Assembly: GCF_036226605.1 (NCBI RefSeq)
Contig: NZ_CP109000.1
Span: 4,212,501 to 4,276,500, forward strand
DNA from: Streptomyces sp. NBC_00704
Lineage (GTDB): Bacteria > Actinomycetota > Actinomycetes > Streptomycetales > Streptomycetaceae
Length of the DNA stretch: 64,000 nucleotides
Direction: 5' to 3'
Shown here piece by piece: positions 33,771 to 42,369 of this stretch (position 1 is the stretch's first letter; the number at the start of each line of letters is the position of its first letter). The position numbers were made by a program, and so were the translations under genes. Under the pieces are notes generated by a model that was not told where the DNA came from, did no database searches, and saw only the letters and a list, made by a program, of their open reading frames with translations.

Positions 33771-35369
33771 CTACTCCTCCAGCTCCCCGCTGCCGCTCTG
33801 GAACTGGGCCAGGCGGAAGATCACGAACTCGGCGGGCTTGACGGGCGCGATGCCGATCTCGCAGACCACCCGGCCGAGGTCGACCGACTCCGGCGGGTTG
33901 GACTCCTCGTCGCACTTGACGTAGAACGCCTCCTCGGGGCGGGCGCCGAACAGCGCGCCCGCGCGCCACTCGTTCACCAGGAACGCCGAGACGTTGCGCC
34001 GGATCCGGGCCCACAGGGCGTGGTCGTTCGGCTCGAACACCACCCACTGGGTGCCGATCAGGATCGACTCCTCCAGGTAGTTGAAGTACCGGCGGACGTT
34101 GAGGTAGCGCCAGGCCGGGTCGGAGGAGAGGGTGCGGGCGCCCCAGATGCGGATGCCGCGGCCGGGGAAGGCGCGGATGCAGTTGACGCCGATCGGGTTG
34201 AGCAGGTCCTGCTCGCCGCGCGTGATCTGGATCTCCAGGTCCACCGCGCCGCGCACGACCTCGTTGGCGGGGGCCTTGTGGACGCCGCGCTCGGAGTCGT
34301 TGCGGGCCCACACGCCGGCCACGTGGCCGCTCGGCGGGATCAGCCGGGCCTGGCCGGCGGACGGGTCGAAGGACTTGATCCACGGGTAGTACAGGGCCGC
34401 GTACTTGGAGTCGTATCCGGCCGTCTCCTGACGCCAGACGCGGATCTGGCGGGCGTTGAGGCCGGGCGGCGGGTCGATGATCGCGACGCGGTCGCCCATC
34501 AGCTCGCAGTGCGCGATCAGACCGAGCTGGACGGCCTTGACCGACTCCAGGTCGATCGCGCCGCGCTGGTAGGCGGCCATCAGGTCGGGGACCGCGACCA
34601 TGGACACCTCGTCGACGGCCTCCAGGCCGCCGAAGCCGGTGCGGTCGGAGCTGTCGCCCAGGTACTGCGCGGGACCGACCGGGGCGCTCTCCTCCACCGG
34701 CGCGGCGGGTGCGGCGGAGGGCGCGGCCGGCAGGGCGACCGTCTGGTTCTCCGGCCGGGCCAGCTGCGCGGCGGGCGCGGCCTCGGCCACGGTGATCAGC
34801 CGGGAGCGCTCCTTGACCTGCGTGACGACGTAGGAGCGGTTGCCCTTCTTCGCGCTCACGTCGAACGTCTCGACGGGCTTGTCGCCGTCCTTGACGATCA
34901 GCCGGAAGCGCTCGGCGGGGCCCTCGCCCTCGGCGTCGGCGACCTCGACGCTCAGCGGGCCGCCGCTCTCGCCCGACGCCACGGCCGTCACGGTGAACGT
35001 GCCGAGCTGCTTCGGCTCGCCGGCCGGCAGCGCGGCGGGCGCGGAGCCGGCGCCGGAACCGGCCAGCGCGGACGGGGACTTGGCGTCGCCCGAGGCGCCC
35101 GCGGGGGAGCCGCCCACGCGGACGACGTACGCCGCCGAGCCGCCGTTGTTGAAGAACCCGTAGACGGAGTGCGCCAGGTAGTAGCCGTCGGTGAAGTCAC
35201 CGAAAGCCGCCACGTACTGGGTCCAGTTGGTCACCAGCGTCGGCTCGTTGAGCGGGCCGGTCGGGGCGAGCCCGACGAAGGCCGCCACCGAGGTGCCCAC
35301 CCCCTCGATCGGGCGGGAGCCGCTGGCCACCTCCTCGACGTATACGCCGGGCGACAGGTAGGACGGCAT
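33771..35369 (-). CDS. CIS contractile sheath protein (gp18-like)
   Basis: A 532-residue protein, first gene of the 12-gene run. It opens MPSYLSPGVYVEEVASGSRP, and the C-terminal part has RGIRIWGARTLSSDPAWRYLNVRRYFNYLEESILIGTQWVVFEPND followed by the handshake-forming strand VCEIGIAPVKPAEFVIFRL. Both are diagnostic of phage/CIS sheath proteins. Residues about 110-230 form an inserted Ala/Pro-containing surface domain. The ribosome-binding site gaggagagcacagc is strong. Contraction of this protein drives the tube. In Streptomyces the assembled particles are reported to reside free in the cytoplasm. Confidence 0.96.
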   Translation of the reverse strand: MPSYLSPGVYVEEVASGSRPIEGVGTSVAAFVGLAPTGPLNEPTLVTNWTQYVAAFGDFTDGYYLAHSVYGFFNNGGSAAYVVRVGGSPAGASGDAKSPSALAGSGAGSAPAALPAGEPKQLGTFTVTAVASGESGGPLSVEVADAEGEGPAERFRLIVKDGDKPVETFDVSAKKGNRSYVVTQVKERSRLITVAEAAPAAQLARPENQTVALPAAPSAAPAAPVEESAPVGPAQYLGDSSDRTGFGGLEAVDEVSMVAVPDLMAAYQRGAIDLESVKAVQLGLIAHCELMGDRVAIIDPPPGLNARQIRVWRQETAGYDSKYAALYYPWIKSFDPSAGQARLIPPSGHVAGVWARNDSERGVHKAPANEVVRGAVDLEIQITRGEQDLLNPIGVNCIRAFPGRGIRIWGARTLSSDPAWRYLNVRRYFNYLEESILIGTQWVVFEPNDHALWARIRRNVSAFLVNEWRAGALFGARPEEAFYVKCDEESNPPESVDLGRVVCEIGIAPVKPAEFVIFRLAQFQSGSGELEE

Positions 35370-35702
35370 GCTGTGCTCTCCTCGGGGTACGCGTCAGGAC
35401 GTCTTTCACCGTCACGCGCGAAGCGCGTATTCCGAAACGTCTTCCGGTGCACGACCGGGGGCACTCCGCCTGCCCCGGCGGTCCCCCGGCCCCGTCCGAC
35501 GCCACCGGCTGCCCCGCGCGCACCTGCCGCTCCCGGCCTGCCTTCGGTACGGCCGCCGGTCCTCGGCCGTCCCCGCCGAGAGGCCGGGGCGCGGGTCCGG
35601 GGGGCGGCCGGGACTTCCGGGCAGGCGGCCGGGGGCCGAGGGGGCACCGGGCCTGCCCTCCTGCCTCTGACGTCGCACACGGGCTCCCCGTAGCGTCGGC
35701 GC
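35370..35702. other. Divergent promoter region: CIS operon / paralogous membrane proteins
   Basis: A 333-nt gap with no gene. It holds the untranslated leader of the sheath operon (palindrome at 35414-35428) and, on the other side, the leaderless promoter of the first paralogous protein. Confidence 0.7.
35414..35428. promoter_or_regulatory. Palindrome acgcgc-gaa-gcgcgt upstream of sheath gene
   Basis: 6-bp perfect arms with a 3-nt centre, 45 nt upstream of the sheath ATG. Either an operator or a small leader hairpin of the CIS operon. Confidence 0.45.
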
Positions 35703-35703
35703 G
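35667..35703 (+). promoter_or_regulatory. Leaderless promoter (ctgacg - 18 bp - tagcgt)
   Basis: -35 ctgacg (35667-35672), -10 tagcgt (35691-35696), GTG at 35703 with no ribosome-binding site. The same tagcgtcggcg block is present before the paralogue at 37210. Confidence 0.5.
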
Positions 35704-37115
35704 TGAGCCTGTGGACTTCTCTGGAACCCTCTTCCGCCACCGTCGACCCCGGGAGCCGGGCGACCGTGCGGCTGCGTGTGCGCAACACCGGTGACGTGGT
35801 CGACGAGTACCGCTTCGAGCCCGTCGGGGACGTGGCGCCGTGGACGACGGTGGAGCCGCCGACGCTGCGGCTGTATCCGGGGACGACGGGGACGGTGGAG
35901 CTGACGTTCGCGCCGCCGCGTACGTCCGACGCGGCGGCGGGTCCGCATCCGTTCGCGGTGCGGATCACGCCGACGGAGCATCCGGACGCGGTGACGGTGC
36001 CGGAGGGCAATCTGACGGTCACGCCGTTCACGGAGGTGCGGGCCGAGCTGGTGCCGCCGACGGTGAAGGGGCGTTTCCGGGGCCGGCCGCGGCTCGCCGT
36101 CGACAACCTCGGCAACACCCGCGTCACCGCCTCGCTGAGCGGCAGCGACACCGGGGACCGGCTCTCGTACGACCTCAAGCCGGGCAACGTCCAGATCGAG
36201 CCCGGGCGCGCGGTGTTCGTCGACACGACCCTGCGCCCGCGCCGGATCATCTGGTTCGGTTCGAAGGAGGAGCAGCCCTACACGCTGAACGTGCAGCGGT
36301 CGGGCGCGGTGCCGCTGCCGGTGGACGGCACGTTCGTGCAGCGCGGGTTCCTGCCGCGCTGGCTGGCCACCGCGCTCAGCCTCACCGTCGCCCTTGCCGT
36401 CGCGTTCGTCATGATCTGGCTGACGTACAAGCCGCAGGTGCGCAGCCTGGCGTCGGAGAAGGTCGCGCAGGCGGCCGCCAACACCCTGGCGCCCAGCCCC
36501 TCGGCGACGCCCGGCGTCCCGGCCCTCGTGCCCACCCCGACGGCCCCCGCGGCGCCGGAGGCCCCGGTGAGCAGCGCCGCGGCCGACGGCGGCGGGAGCG
36601 GCGGCGGGGGCGGCGGGGGCGAGTCGAAGCCGCCCGCGAAGCCCAAGCAGGAGACGGCCGCCGTGGCCGTGAACAAGCTGGCGGCGCGCAGCGACGGGCG
36701 GCACATCTGCTACCGGGCCTATGTGGAGGACAAGGGCTGGCAGGACCCGGTCTGCGACGGCGCGATCGCCGGCACGACCGGCAAGGACCTGGCCGTCAAG
36801 GCCCTGAACATCGCCACCGCGCGGACGGGCGGCGTCACGGGCAACGCCGCGCATGTGGACGGGGGCTGGCTGACCGGGGACAAGTGGTCGAAGGCGTCCG
36901 ACGGCGTCGACATGTACATGGGCTCCAGCAAGCCGGCCGTCTCGGTTATGGAGGGGTTCACCATCAAGACGATGGAGGGCTCCGTCTGCCAGAACCCGCA
37001 CATCAAGGACCGGGGCTGGCTGGGGAACGGCTGCACCAAGGCGGGCGACTGGATCTACGGCGGCAGCCCGATGCAGGACCGGCTCCAGCTGGAGGCCGTC
37101 CGCTTCACGGTGTGA
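35703..37115 (+). CDS. CIS-associated membrane protein with ChW-type C-terminal domain
   Basis: A 470-residue protein. Residues 1-210 form two Ig-like/COG1470 beta-sandwiches (ATVDPGSRATVRLRVRNTGD, GTVELTFAPP) on the cytoplasmic side. One TM helix (WLATALSLTVALAVAFVMIWLTY, about 220-242), a Gly/Pro/Ala linker and an extracytoplasmic domain of about 150 residues follow. That domain has hydrophobic-W repeat character (YRAYVEDKGWQDPVCDGAIAGTTG, NPHIKDRGWLGNGCTKAG). Homologues in the S. coelicolor CIS cluster are, to my memory, annotated as hydrolytic proteins, though I see no catalytic motif. A membrane-spanning wall or glycan sensor tied to the CIS is plausible. Confidence 0.8.
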   Translation: MSLWTSLEPSSATVDPGSRATVRLRVRNTGDVVDEYRFEPVGDVAPWTTVEPPTLRLYPGTTGTVELTFAPPRTSDAAAGPHPFAVRITPTEHPDAVTVPEGNLTVTPFTEVRAELVPPTVKGRFRGRPRLAVDNLGNTRVTASLSGSDTGDRLSYDLKPGNVQIEPGRAVFVDTTLRPRRIIWFGSKEEQPYTLNVQRSGAVPLPVDGTFVQRGFLPRWLATALSLTVALAVAFVMIWLTYKPQVRSLASEKVAQAAANTLAPSPSATPGVPALVPTPTAPAAPEAPVSSAAADGGGSGGGGGGGESKPPAKPKQETAAVAVNKLAARSDGRHICYRAYVEDKGWQDPVCDGAIAGTTGKDLAVKALNIATARTGGVTGNAAHVDGGWLTGDKWSKASDGVDMYMGSSKPAVSVMEGFTIKTMEGSVCQNPHIKDRGWLGNGCTKAGDWIYGGSPMQDRLQLEAVRFTV

Positions 37116-37209
37116 GGCGGGCCGCCGCGGTGTGCGGGGGCACGGCCGGCCGTCCCTTTCGGGCAGCGACCGTGCCCGATGGCTTGTGTCCGGCCCGCGT
37201 CCGCCGTCG

Positions 37210-37222
37210 TAGCGTCGGCGGG
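37210..37222 (+). promoter_or_regulatory. Leaderless -10 tagcgt before paralogous gene
   Basis: tagcgtcggcg at 37210-37220 is identical to the block before 35703. The GTG at 37222 has no ribosome-binding site. Confidence 0.5.
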
Positions 37223-38619
37223 TGACTCTGTGGACTTCTCTGGAACCGGCCGCGGCGACCGTCGACCCCGGGAGCCGGGCGACCATGCGGCTGCGTGTGC
37301 GCAACACCGGTGACGTGGTCGACGAGTACCGCTTCGAGCCCGTCGGGGACGTGGCGCCGTGGACGACGGTGGAGCCGCCGACGCTGCGGCTGTATCCGGG
37401 GACGACGGGGACGGTGGAGCTGACGTTCGCGCCGCCGCGTACGTCCGACGCGGCGGCGGGTCCGCATCCGTTCGCGGTGCGGATCACGCCGACGGAGCAT
37501 CCGGACGCGGTGACGGTGCCGGAGGGCAATCTGACGGTCACGCCGTTCACGGAGGTGCGGGCCGAGCTGGTGCCGCCGACGGTGAAGGGGCGTTTCCGGG
37601 GCCGGCCGCGGCTCGCCGTCGACAACCTCGGCAATACCCGGGTGACGGCGTCCGTCGCGGGCGGCGACACGGGCGACCACCTGGGCTACGAGTTCCGGCC
37701 GGGCAGTGTGCAGATCGAGCCGGGCCGGGCCGTGTTCGTCGAGGCGACGCTGCGGCCGCGTCAGATCATCTGGTTCGGATCGAAGGAGCAGCGGCCGTAC
37801 ACGCTGAACGTGCAGCGGTCGGGCGCGGTGCCGCTGCCGGTGGACGGCACGTTCGTGCAGCGCGGGTTCCTGCCGCGCTGGCTGGCCACCGCGCTCAGCC
37901 TCACCGTCGCCCTTGCCGTCGCGTTCGTCATGATCTGGCTGACCTACAAGCCGCAGGTGAGCAGCGGGGCGCGGGAGAAACTCGTGGAGGCCGGCAGCAC
38001 CGCGCTGCCCGGCCCGGCGGTGTCGGCTCCGTCCGCGCCGAAGGCGGACGCCTCCGCCGATCCGCTGCCCGAGCCGCCGGCGCCGTCCGTGCCGGCGCAG
38101 CAGGGCGACGGGGGCGCGGCCTCCTCCGGCGGCTCGTCGACGTCGGGCGGCGGCGCGAGCGGGGGCGGCGGCGGTGGCGAGGGCGGTTCCGGCGGGGCGG
38201 GCGCGCCCGAGCCCGCGGCCCCGGTGCCCGGCGCCCTCATCATCGGCAAGGGCTCCGGCCGGTGCGTCGACGTCACCGACGCGCAGAACGGCAAGGGCAA
38301 GGACGGCACCCCGCTGCAACTGTGGGACTGCGCCGGGTCGGCGAACCAGAAGTGGGTGTTCCGGAGCGACGGCACGGTGCGCGCGCTCGGCCTGTGCATG
38401 GACGTCGCCTGGGGCTCGAAGGACGACGGCGCGGTCATCCAGGTGGCGAACTGCTCCGGCAACCCGGCCCAGCAGTGGGTGCTGAGCGAGCACGGCGACC
38501 TGGTGAACCCGCAGGCCGACAAGTGCATCGACGCCAAGGACGGCGGCACCGGCAACGGCACGAAGCTCCAGCTGTGGACCTGCTCGGGCACCCCCAACCA
38601 GAAGTGGCGCGCACAGTAG
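37222..38619 (+). CDS. CIS-associated membrane protein with ricin-B-type lectin C-domain
   Basis: A 465-residue paralogue of the preceding gene. The first 243 residues (Ig-like domains and the TM helix) are almost identical to it, but the extracytoplasmic C-terminus is a ricin-type beta-trefoil. QNGKGKDGTPLQLWDCAGSANQKW, GAVIQVANCSGNPAQQW and GNGTKLQLWTCSGTPNQKW show three QxW repeats. A carbohydrate-binding role at the outer face is therefore likely. A Gly/Ser linker of about 60 residues separates TM and lectin. Same strand as the first copy, 106 nt apart. The gene pair suggests one cytoplasmic platform presenting different wall-binding heads. Confidence 0.85.
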   Translation: MTLWTSLEPAAATVDPGSRATMRLRVRNTGDVVDEYRFEPVGDVAPWTTVEPPTLRLYPGTTGTVELTFAPPRTSDAAAGPHPFAVRITPTEHPDAVTVPEGNLTVTPFTEVRAELVPPTVKGRFRGRPRLAVDNLGNTRVTASVAGGDTGDHLGYEFRPGSVQIEPGRAVFVEATLRPRQIIWFGSKEQRPYTLNVQRSGAVPLPVDGTFVQRGFLPRWLATALSLTVALAVAFVMIWLTYKPQVSSGAREKLVEAGSTALPGPAVSAPSAPKADASADPLPEPPAPSVPAQQGDGGAASSGGSSTSGGGASGGGGGGEGGSGGAGAPEPAAPVPGALIIGKGSGRCVDVTDAQNGKGKDGTPLQLWDCAGSANQKWVFRSDGTVRALGLCMDVAWGSKDDGAVIQVANCSGNPAQQWVLSEHGDLVNPQADKCIDAKDGGTGNGTKLQLWTCSGTPNQKWRAQ

Positions 38620-38654
38620 CCACGGCGGCGGACGCCCGCACGGGGACCGCGACC

Positions 38655-38815
38655 GGTCTTCCCGTACGGGCACAGGCTGGCCTTCCCCGTACGGGCACGG
38701 GCGGGTGCTCCCCGCACGGCACGGGCGGGTGCTTCCCCTCCGGGGACCACGAGGTCGCCGGGAGCACGAGGTCGCCGGGGACCACCAGGTCTCCGGGGAC
38801 TACCAGGTGGCCTCG
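38655..38815. repeat. Tandem repeats covering the 3' end of the AAA gene
   Basis: Two repeat families. cccgtacgggcac-type units lie at about 38660-38730. Then come four 17-18-bp units of the form ccggggaccacgaggtcg at about 38747-38815; the last unit contains the AAA gene stop codon. Confidence 0.75.
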
Positions 38816-40887
38816 CCCGGCACCAGGCGGCCCGCCTTGCGGTACTCGCGGCGGGCCCCCTCCAGCAGGTCGCCGTCGCCGACCGGCTCGTCGCGTCCGG
38901 CGGCGAGGTAGGCGGCGGTGACGACCGCGCTGCGGATCGAGCCGCCGGCCAGCTCGAAGTCCCGCGCCAGCGGGGCCGGGTCGACGCCCGCGGCGCACGG
39001 CACATGGGCCAGCCCGTGCCGCCACAGCGCGAGCCGCTGGCCGGCGTCGGGGAACGGGAAGTCGACCACGAGGTCGAGGCGCCGGGTGAACGCCTCGTCG
39101 ATGTTGGCCCGCAGGTTGGTGGTGAGCAGCGCGATGCCGTCGAAGGACTCCAGCCGCTGCAACAGGTAGGCGCTCTCCATGTTGGCGTACTTGTCGTGCG
39201 CGTCCTTGACCTCCGAGCGCTTGCCGAACACGGCGTCGGCCTCGTCGAAGAGCAGCACGGCGTCGGTGCGGTCGGCCTCGGTGAAGATGCGTTCCAGGTT
39301 CTTCTCGGTCTCGCCGACGTACTTGTCGACGACCGAGGACAGCTGGACGACGTACAGGTCGAGCCCGAGTTCGGCCGCCACCACCTCGGCGGAGAGCGTC
39401 TTGCCGGTGCCGGACTCGCCCGCGAACAGACCGAGCACGCCCCGGCCGCGGCCGCCTCCCGCGCTGAGCCGCCAGTCGCCGAGGACGCGGTCGCGGTGCC
39501 GGGCGCGCAGGGCCAGTTCGTGCAGCTGGGTCAGCGGCCGGTCGGGCAGGACGAGGTCCGCCCAGCCGACGTCGGGCCGGATCCGGCGCGCGTGCCGTTC
39601 CAGTCCGGACGCCGACTGCTGCCGGGCGGCGAGCCGCACATGTCCGGCGTCGAGCGGGCCGCCCTCGAACGCGGCCAGCGCGGCGGCGGCGTGCGCGGCC
39701 CGTGCGATGCGCTCGCCGCCGAGCCGGTAGGGGGCGACGGTGGCCGCGAGGTCGAGGCCGGGCGCGAGGGGGGCGTCCGCCGCGCCGAGCGCCGCGGCCC
39801 AGGCCGCCGTCCCGGCCGCCCGGCGGCGGGGGGCCTCCAGCACGAGCGGGTCGCGGGTGGTCCAGTGCGGGTCGTAGGGGCGCGGGTCGGTGAGCAGGAC
39901 GGTGACGTCGGGTGCGTCCGCCAGCGCGCCGATCAGCGGTTCCGGCCGCTCCGGCAGACCGGACAGGACGACCGCGAGGCCGCCGAGGCGCGCCTCGCGC
40001 AGCAGCTCGGGGACGCGGTCCTCGGCTCCGGTGTAGCGCAGGGCGCGGGCGTCCGCCGCGCTCAGCGCCGAGGCGATCGCGGCGAGGCCGTCGCCCTCGC
40101 GGTGTTCGCGCAGGTAGGCGGTGAACGGCGGGTCCGTGCGCAGCCGGTGCGCCAGCAGGCCGGCGAGGCGCTCGCCGTCCGGCAGCGGCGGGGGGAGGGG
40201 GTGCAGGAGGCCGTGCAGGGCGGCGTCGGGCGTGTCGTCGCCCAGCAGGTGGGCGAGCAGCCGGTCGGGCACGCGCAACGAGCGGGACAGGAAGGGCCGT
40301 TCGGGCTCCTCGACGTCCAGCAGCCCGTAGGCGCGCAGGGGCGCCGAGGCGTGGAACCGGGACCGGGCCGCGGCCAGGTGGGCGGGCGCCCCGCACAGGT
40401 CGAGGGCGAGTCCCACGGTGGCGCGCCGCCGGCTCACGTCGTCGTTGAGGTAGCCGTAGAGGGGCTCGAAGGAGCGGTCGAGGTCGGGCGCGAGGGCGAC
40501 GAGGAGGATCGCGGCGTCCAGGCCGGTGAGGCGGAGCCGGTCGGCGAGACCGGTCAGGGAGTCGTGGCCGGCGGGCAGGACGGGCCCGGCCGGGGGGCCG
40601 GTGTCGTCGGGGGCGGCGGTCGCGCCCGCGAGGTGGTGGCGTACGGCGTCCTCGGAGAGGTAGAGGCCGCGCAGCGGGTCGTCGGCGGTGGGGTCGGCGG
40701 CGGCGCGGCGGTCGACCAGGGCGGCGACCCCGTCGCGCAGCAGCGCGAGCCGGGCGAGCAGTGCGGCGGTCCCGTCCGGCGGGCCGACGCTCGCGTGCGG
40801 GGCGAGGACGGTCCGCGGCGTGCGCGGTGCGCCGGCCGCGTCGGACCGGGCGCCGGCCTCGCCCTGGGCCGTGTACGTCCCGCTCAC
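38800..40887 (-). CDS. CIS AAA+ ATPase
   Basis: A 695-residue protein. N-terminal alpha-helical domain (residues 40-430) with LYLSEDAVRHHL-type and FEPLYGYLNDDVSRRRATVGLAL segments. C-terminal AAA+ module with Walker A GESGTGKT (490-497), Walker B VLLFDEADAVFG (544-555), sensor ALLTTNLRANIDEAFTRR and FRLDLVVDFPFP-type arginine-finger region. Such ATPases occur in nearly all eCIS clusters (Afp15-like) and are thought to help particle assembly or cap release. GTG start overlaps the DUF4255 stop (GTGA). Confidence 0.93.
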   Translation of the reverse strand: MSGTYTAQGEAGARSDAAGAPRTPRTVLAPHASVGPPDGTAALLARLALLRDGVAALVDRRAAADPTADDPLRGLYLSEDAVRHHLAGATAAPDDTGPPAGPVLPAGHDSLTGLADRLRLTGLDAAILLVALAPDLDRSFEPLYGYLNDDVSRRRATVGLALDLCGAPAHLAAARSRFHASAPLRAYGLLDVEEPERPFLSRSLRVPDRLLAHLLGDDTPDAALHGLLHPLPPPLPDGERLAGLLAHRLRTDPPFTAYLREHREGDGLAAIASALSAADARALRYTGAEDRVPELLREARLGGLAVVLSGLPERPEPLIGALADAPDVTVLLTDPRPYDPHWTTRDPLVLEAPRRRAAGTAAWAAALGAADAPLAPGLDLAATVAPYRLGGERIARAAHAAAALAAFEGGPLDAGHVRLAARQQSASGLERHARRIRPDVGWADLVLPDRPLTQLHELALRARHRDRVLGDWRLSAGGGRGRGVLGLFAGESGTGKTLSAEVVAAELGLDLYVVQLSSVVDKYVGETEKNLERIFTEADRTDAVLLFDEADAVFGKRSEVKDAHDKYANMESAYLLQRLESFDGIALLTTNLRANIDEAFTRRLDLVVDFPFPDAGQRLALWRHGLAHVPCAAGVDPAPLARDFELAGGSIRSAVVTAAYLAAGRDEPVGDGDLLEGARREYRKAGRLVPGEATW

Positions 40888-41558
40888 CACGGTTCCGGGC
40901 GGCCCGGCGCGATCCCGCGGGCCTCGCGGGCGGCCGCCACCTGGTGCGGGCGGTGGGCGCGCTCGCCGGACTCGGGCGGGTCGCCGTCGATGCCGCGCAG
41001 CCGGACGGCCGCGCCCTCGGTGACCGGCGGCCCGGCGTCGTACTCGGGGTAGGCCGGGACCGGCGCGGTGACCACGAGGTCCAGGGACGGCTTGAGTTCG
41101 CCGCCCAGCGCGGACCAGATCTCGGCGAGGGACCGCGACTCGGTCTGGATGCCGGCCACCGTCAGCGGCATCGCCAGACCCAAGGCGCGCAGGGAGCCGG
41201 GGAGTTCCTCGGCGGCGATCAGCTCGCGCGGCAGCAGCGTCGCCAACGCGGCCGACAGCAGCCGGTGTTCGTCCTGGGGCGCCCGCGTCCACGCGGTCAC
41301 CAGGTACGACAGCCGGAACCAGCGCGGCGGCTGACGGCGCTTGACGACGACGTCCCGCTCGTCGCGCACCGCCATGTGGCCGCGCTGCCGGCGGGAGACG
41401 TCCTCGCGGATGTCGTACAAGTAGGCGTTGATCACAGGGGCGTTGCGCCGGGCGGCCCAGTCGCGGGTCGGCGCCTCGAACGACACGTCGATGCCGGAGC
41501 CCGCCAGCGCACCGCCCTCCAGCAGGTCTTTGAGGACCTCGTCCACCTCGTGGATCAC
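40884..41558 (-). CDS. DUF4255 CIS tail-terminator protein
   Basis: A 224-residue protein. GTG with gaggag 7 nt upstream. Core contains VINAYLYDIREDVSRRQRGHMAVRDERDVVVKRRQPPRWFRLSYLVTAWT and EHRLLSAALATLLPRELIA, hallmarks of DUF4255 (PVC16/Afp16-like cap or tail-terminator proteins). A poorly conserved acidic/Pro tail of about 50 residues follows. Translationally coupled to the AAA gene. Confidence 0.92.
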   Translation of the reverse strand: MIHEVDEVLKDLLEGGALAGSGIDVSFEAPTRDWAARRNAPVINAYLYDIREDVSRRQRGHMAVRDERDVVVKRRQPPRWFRLSYLVTAWTRAPQDEHRLLSAALATLLPRELIAAEELPGSLRALGLAMPLTVAGIQTESRSLAEIWSALGGELKPSLDLVVTAPVPAYPEYDAGPPVTEGAAVRLRGIDGDPPESGERAHRPHQVAAAREARGIAPGRPEPW

Positions 41559-41709
41559 CGTCGCGCTCCTCAACTGCCTTGCCCGTGTGCCCTGCCGCGC
41601 CCGCCCCGCACCGATCGTGCCCCGGACGGCCCGCGCCGCGAGAGGCGCGCCGGGGCCGGTGGCCGGGCAGGGCCGCTGCCCGCGTGTCCGCCTTCGAGTG
41701 CCCGTTCGG

Positions 41710-42369
41710 TCAGATGTAGCCTTCCCTGAGGGCATATGCCACAGCGTGCGCCCGGTTGCGCAGATGCAGCCGCGTCGTGAGTCCGTGCATGACGTTCTTG
41801 ACGGTTCGTTCGGAGTAGGACAGCTTGCTGGCGATCTCTCCGGTGTCCAGGCCCTCGGCGACCAGCCGCAGGACGTCCACCTCCCGCGGCGCGAGCCCCA
41901 GGGAGGGGGCGCCGGGCCGGCCCGCCGCACCGCGGTGCAGCGTGCCCACCTGGCTGATGAGCCGGCCGAGCAGATCGGCGGGCAGGTCGCCGTCGCCGCG
42001 CTGCGCGGCCACCACCGCCTGCACCAGCCGGTGCGCGGTCGCCTCCCGCCGCCACACGATGGCCCCGACCCCGCACTCGATGACGTCCAGCAGCTCCGTC
42101 TCGCGGATCGTGCCCACGACGAGCACCGCACGGGCCCCCTCGCTGCGCACGACGCGCCGCAGCCGGGCCAGCGCCGCCTCGTCCAGGGTGTCCTCGACGA
42201 GCAGCGCCACCGTGCCGGCGGCGGACGACAGCTCCTCGCGGACCTCGACCTCCGGCCGGCCGCGCAACTGCCCGACGGCGCCCTCACGGGAGATCGGGTC
42301 GGACGCCTGGACGGCCACGGGAATCCGCCGCCGGGCGCCGGTCTCTGGTGTCCGGGGTGAGCTGAGCAA
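41710..42369 (-). CDS. LuxR-family regulator with degenerate receiver domain
   Basis: A 219-residue protein. TTG start (gggggaaacgg upstream; a stop codon lies just upstream in frame). The N-terminal 130 residues have receiver-like topology (IPVAVQASDPISREGAVGQL, VALLVEDTLDEAALARL, ARAVLVVGTI, VIECGVGAIVWRREAT) but no clear phosphorylatable Asp at the expected strand end. A LuxR/FixJ HTH follows (GLAPREVDVLRLVAEGLDTGEIASKL, ERTVKNVMHGL). Probably phosphorylation-independent. Lies upstream of DUF4255 on the same strand and opposite the large LuxR gene, so it is a candidate CIS regulator. Confidence 0.85.
   Translation of the reverse strand: MLSSPRTPETGARRRIPVAVQASDPISREGAVGQLRGRPEVEVREELSSAAGTVALLVEDTLDEAALARLRRVVRSEGARAVLVVGTIRETELLDVIECGVGAIVWRREATAHRLVQAVVAAQRGDGDLPADLLGRLISQVGTLHRGAAGRPGAPSLGLAPREVDVLRLVAEGLDTGEIASKLSYSERTVKNVMHGLTTRLHLRNRAHAVAYALREGYI

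Noticed and set aside
35703..38619. Hydrolase activity for the paralogous pair (old annotation style: hydrolytic protein)
   Set aside because: I see no catalytic motif, only Ig-like, TM, ChW-like or ricin-lectin regions.
38655..38815. CRISPR array
   Set aside because: Units are directly adjacent 17-18-bp tandem repeats with no spacers and no cas genes in the window.
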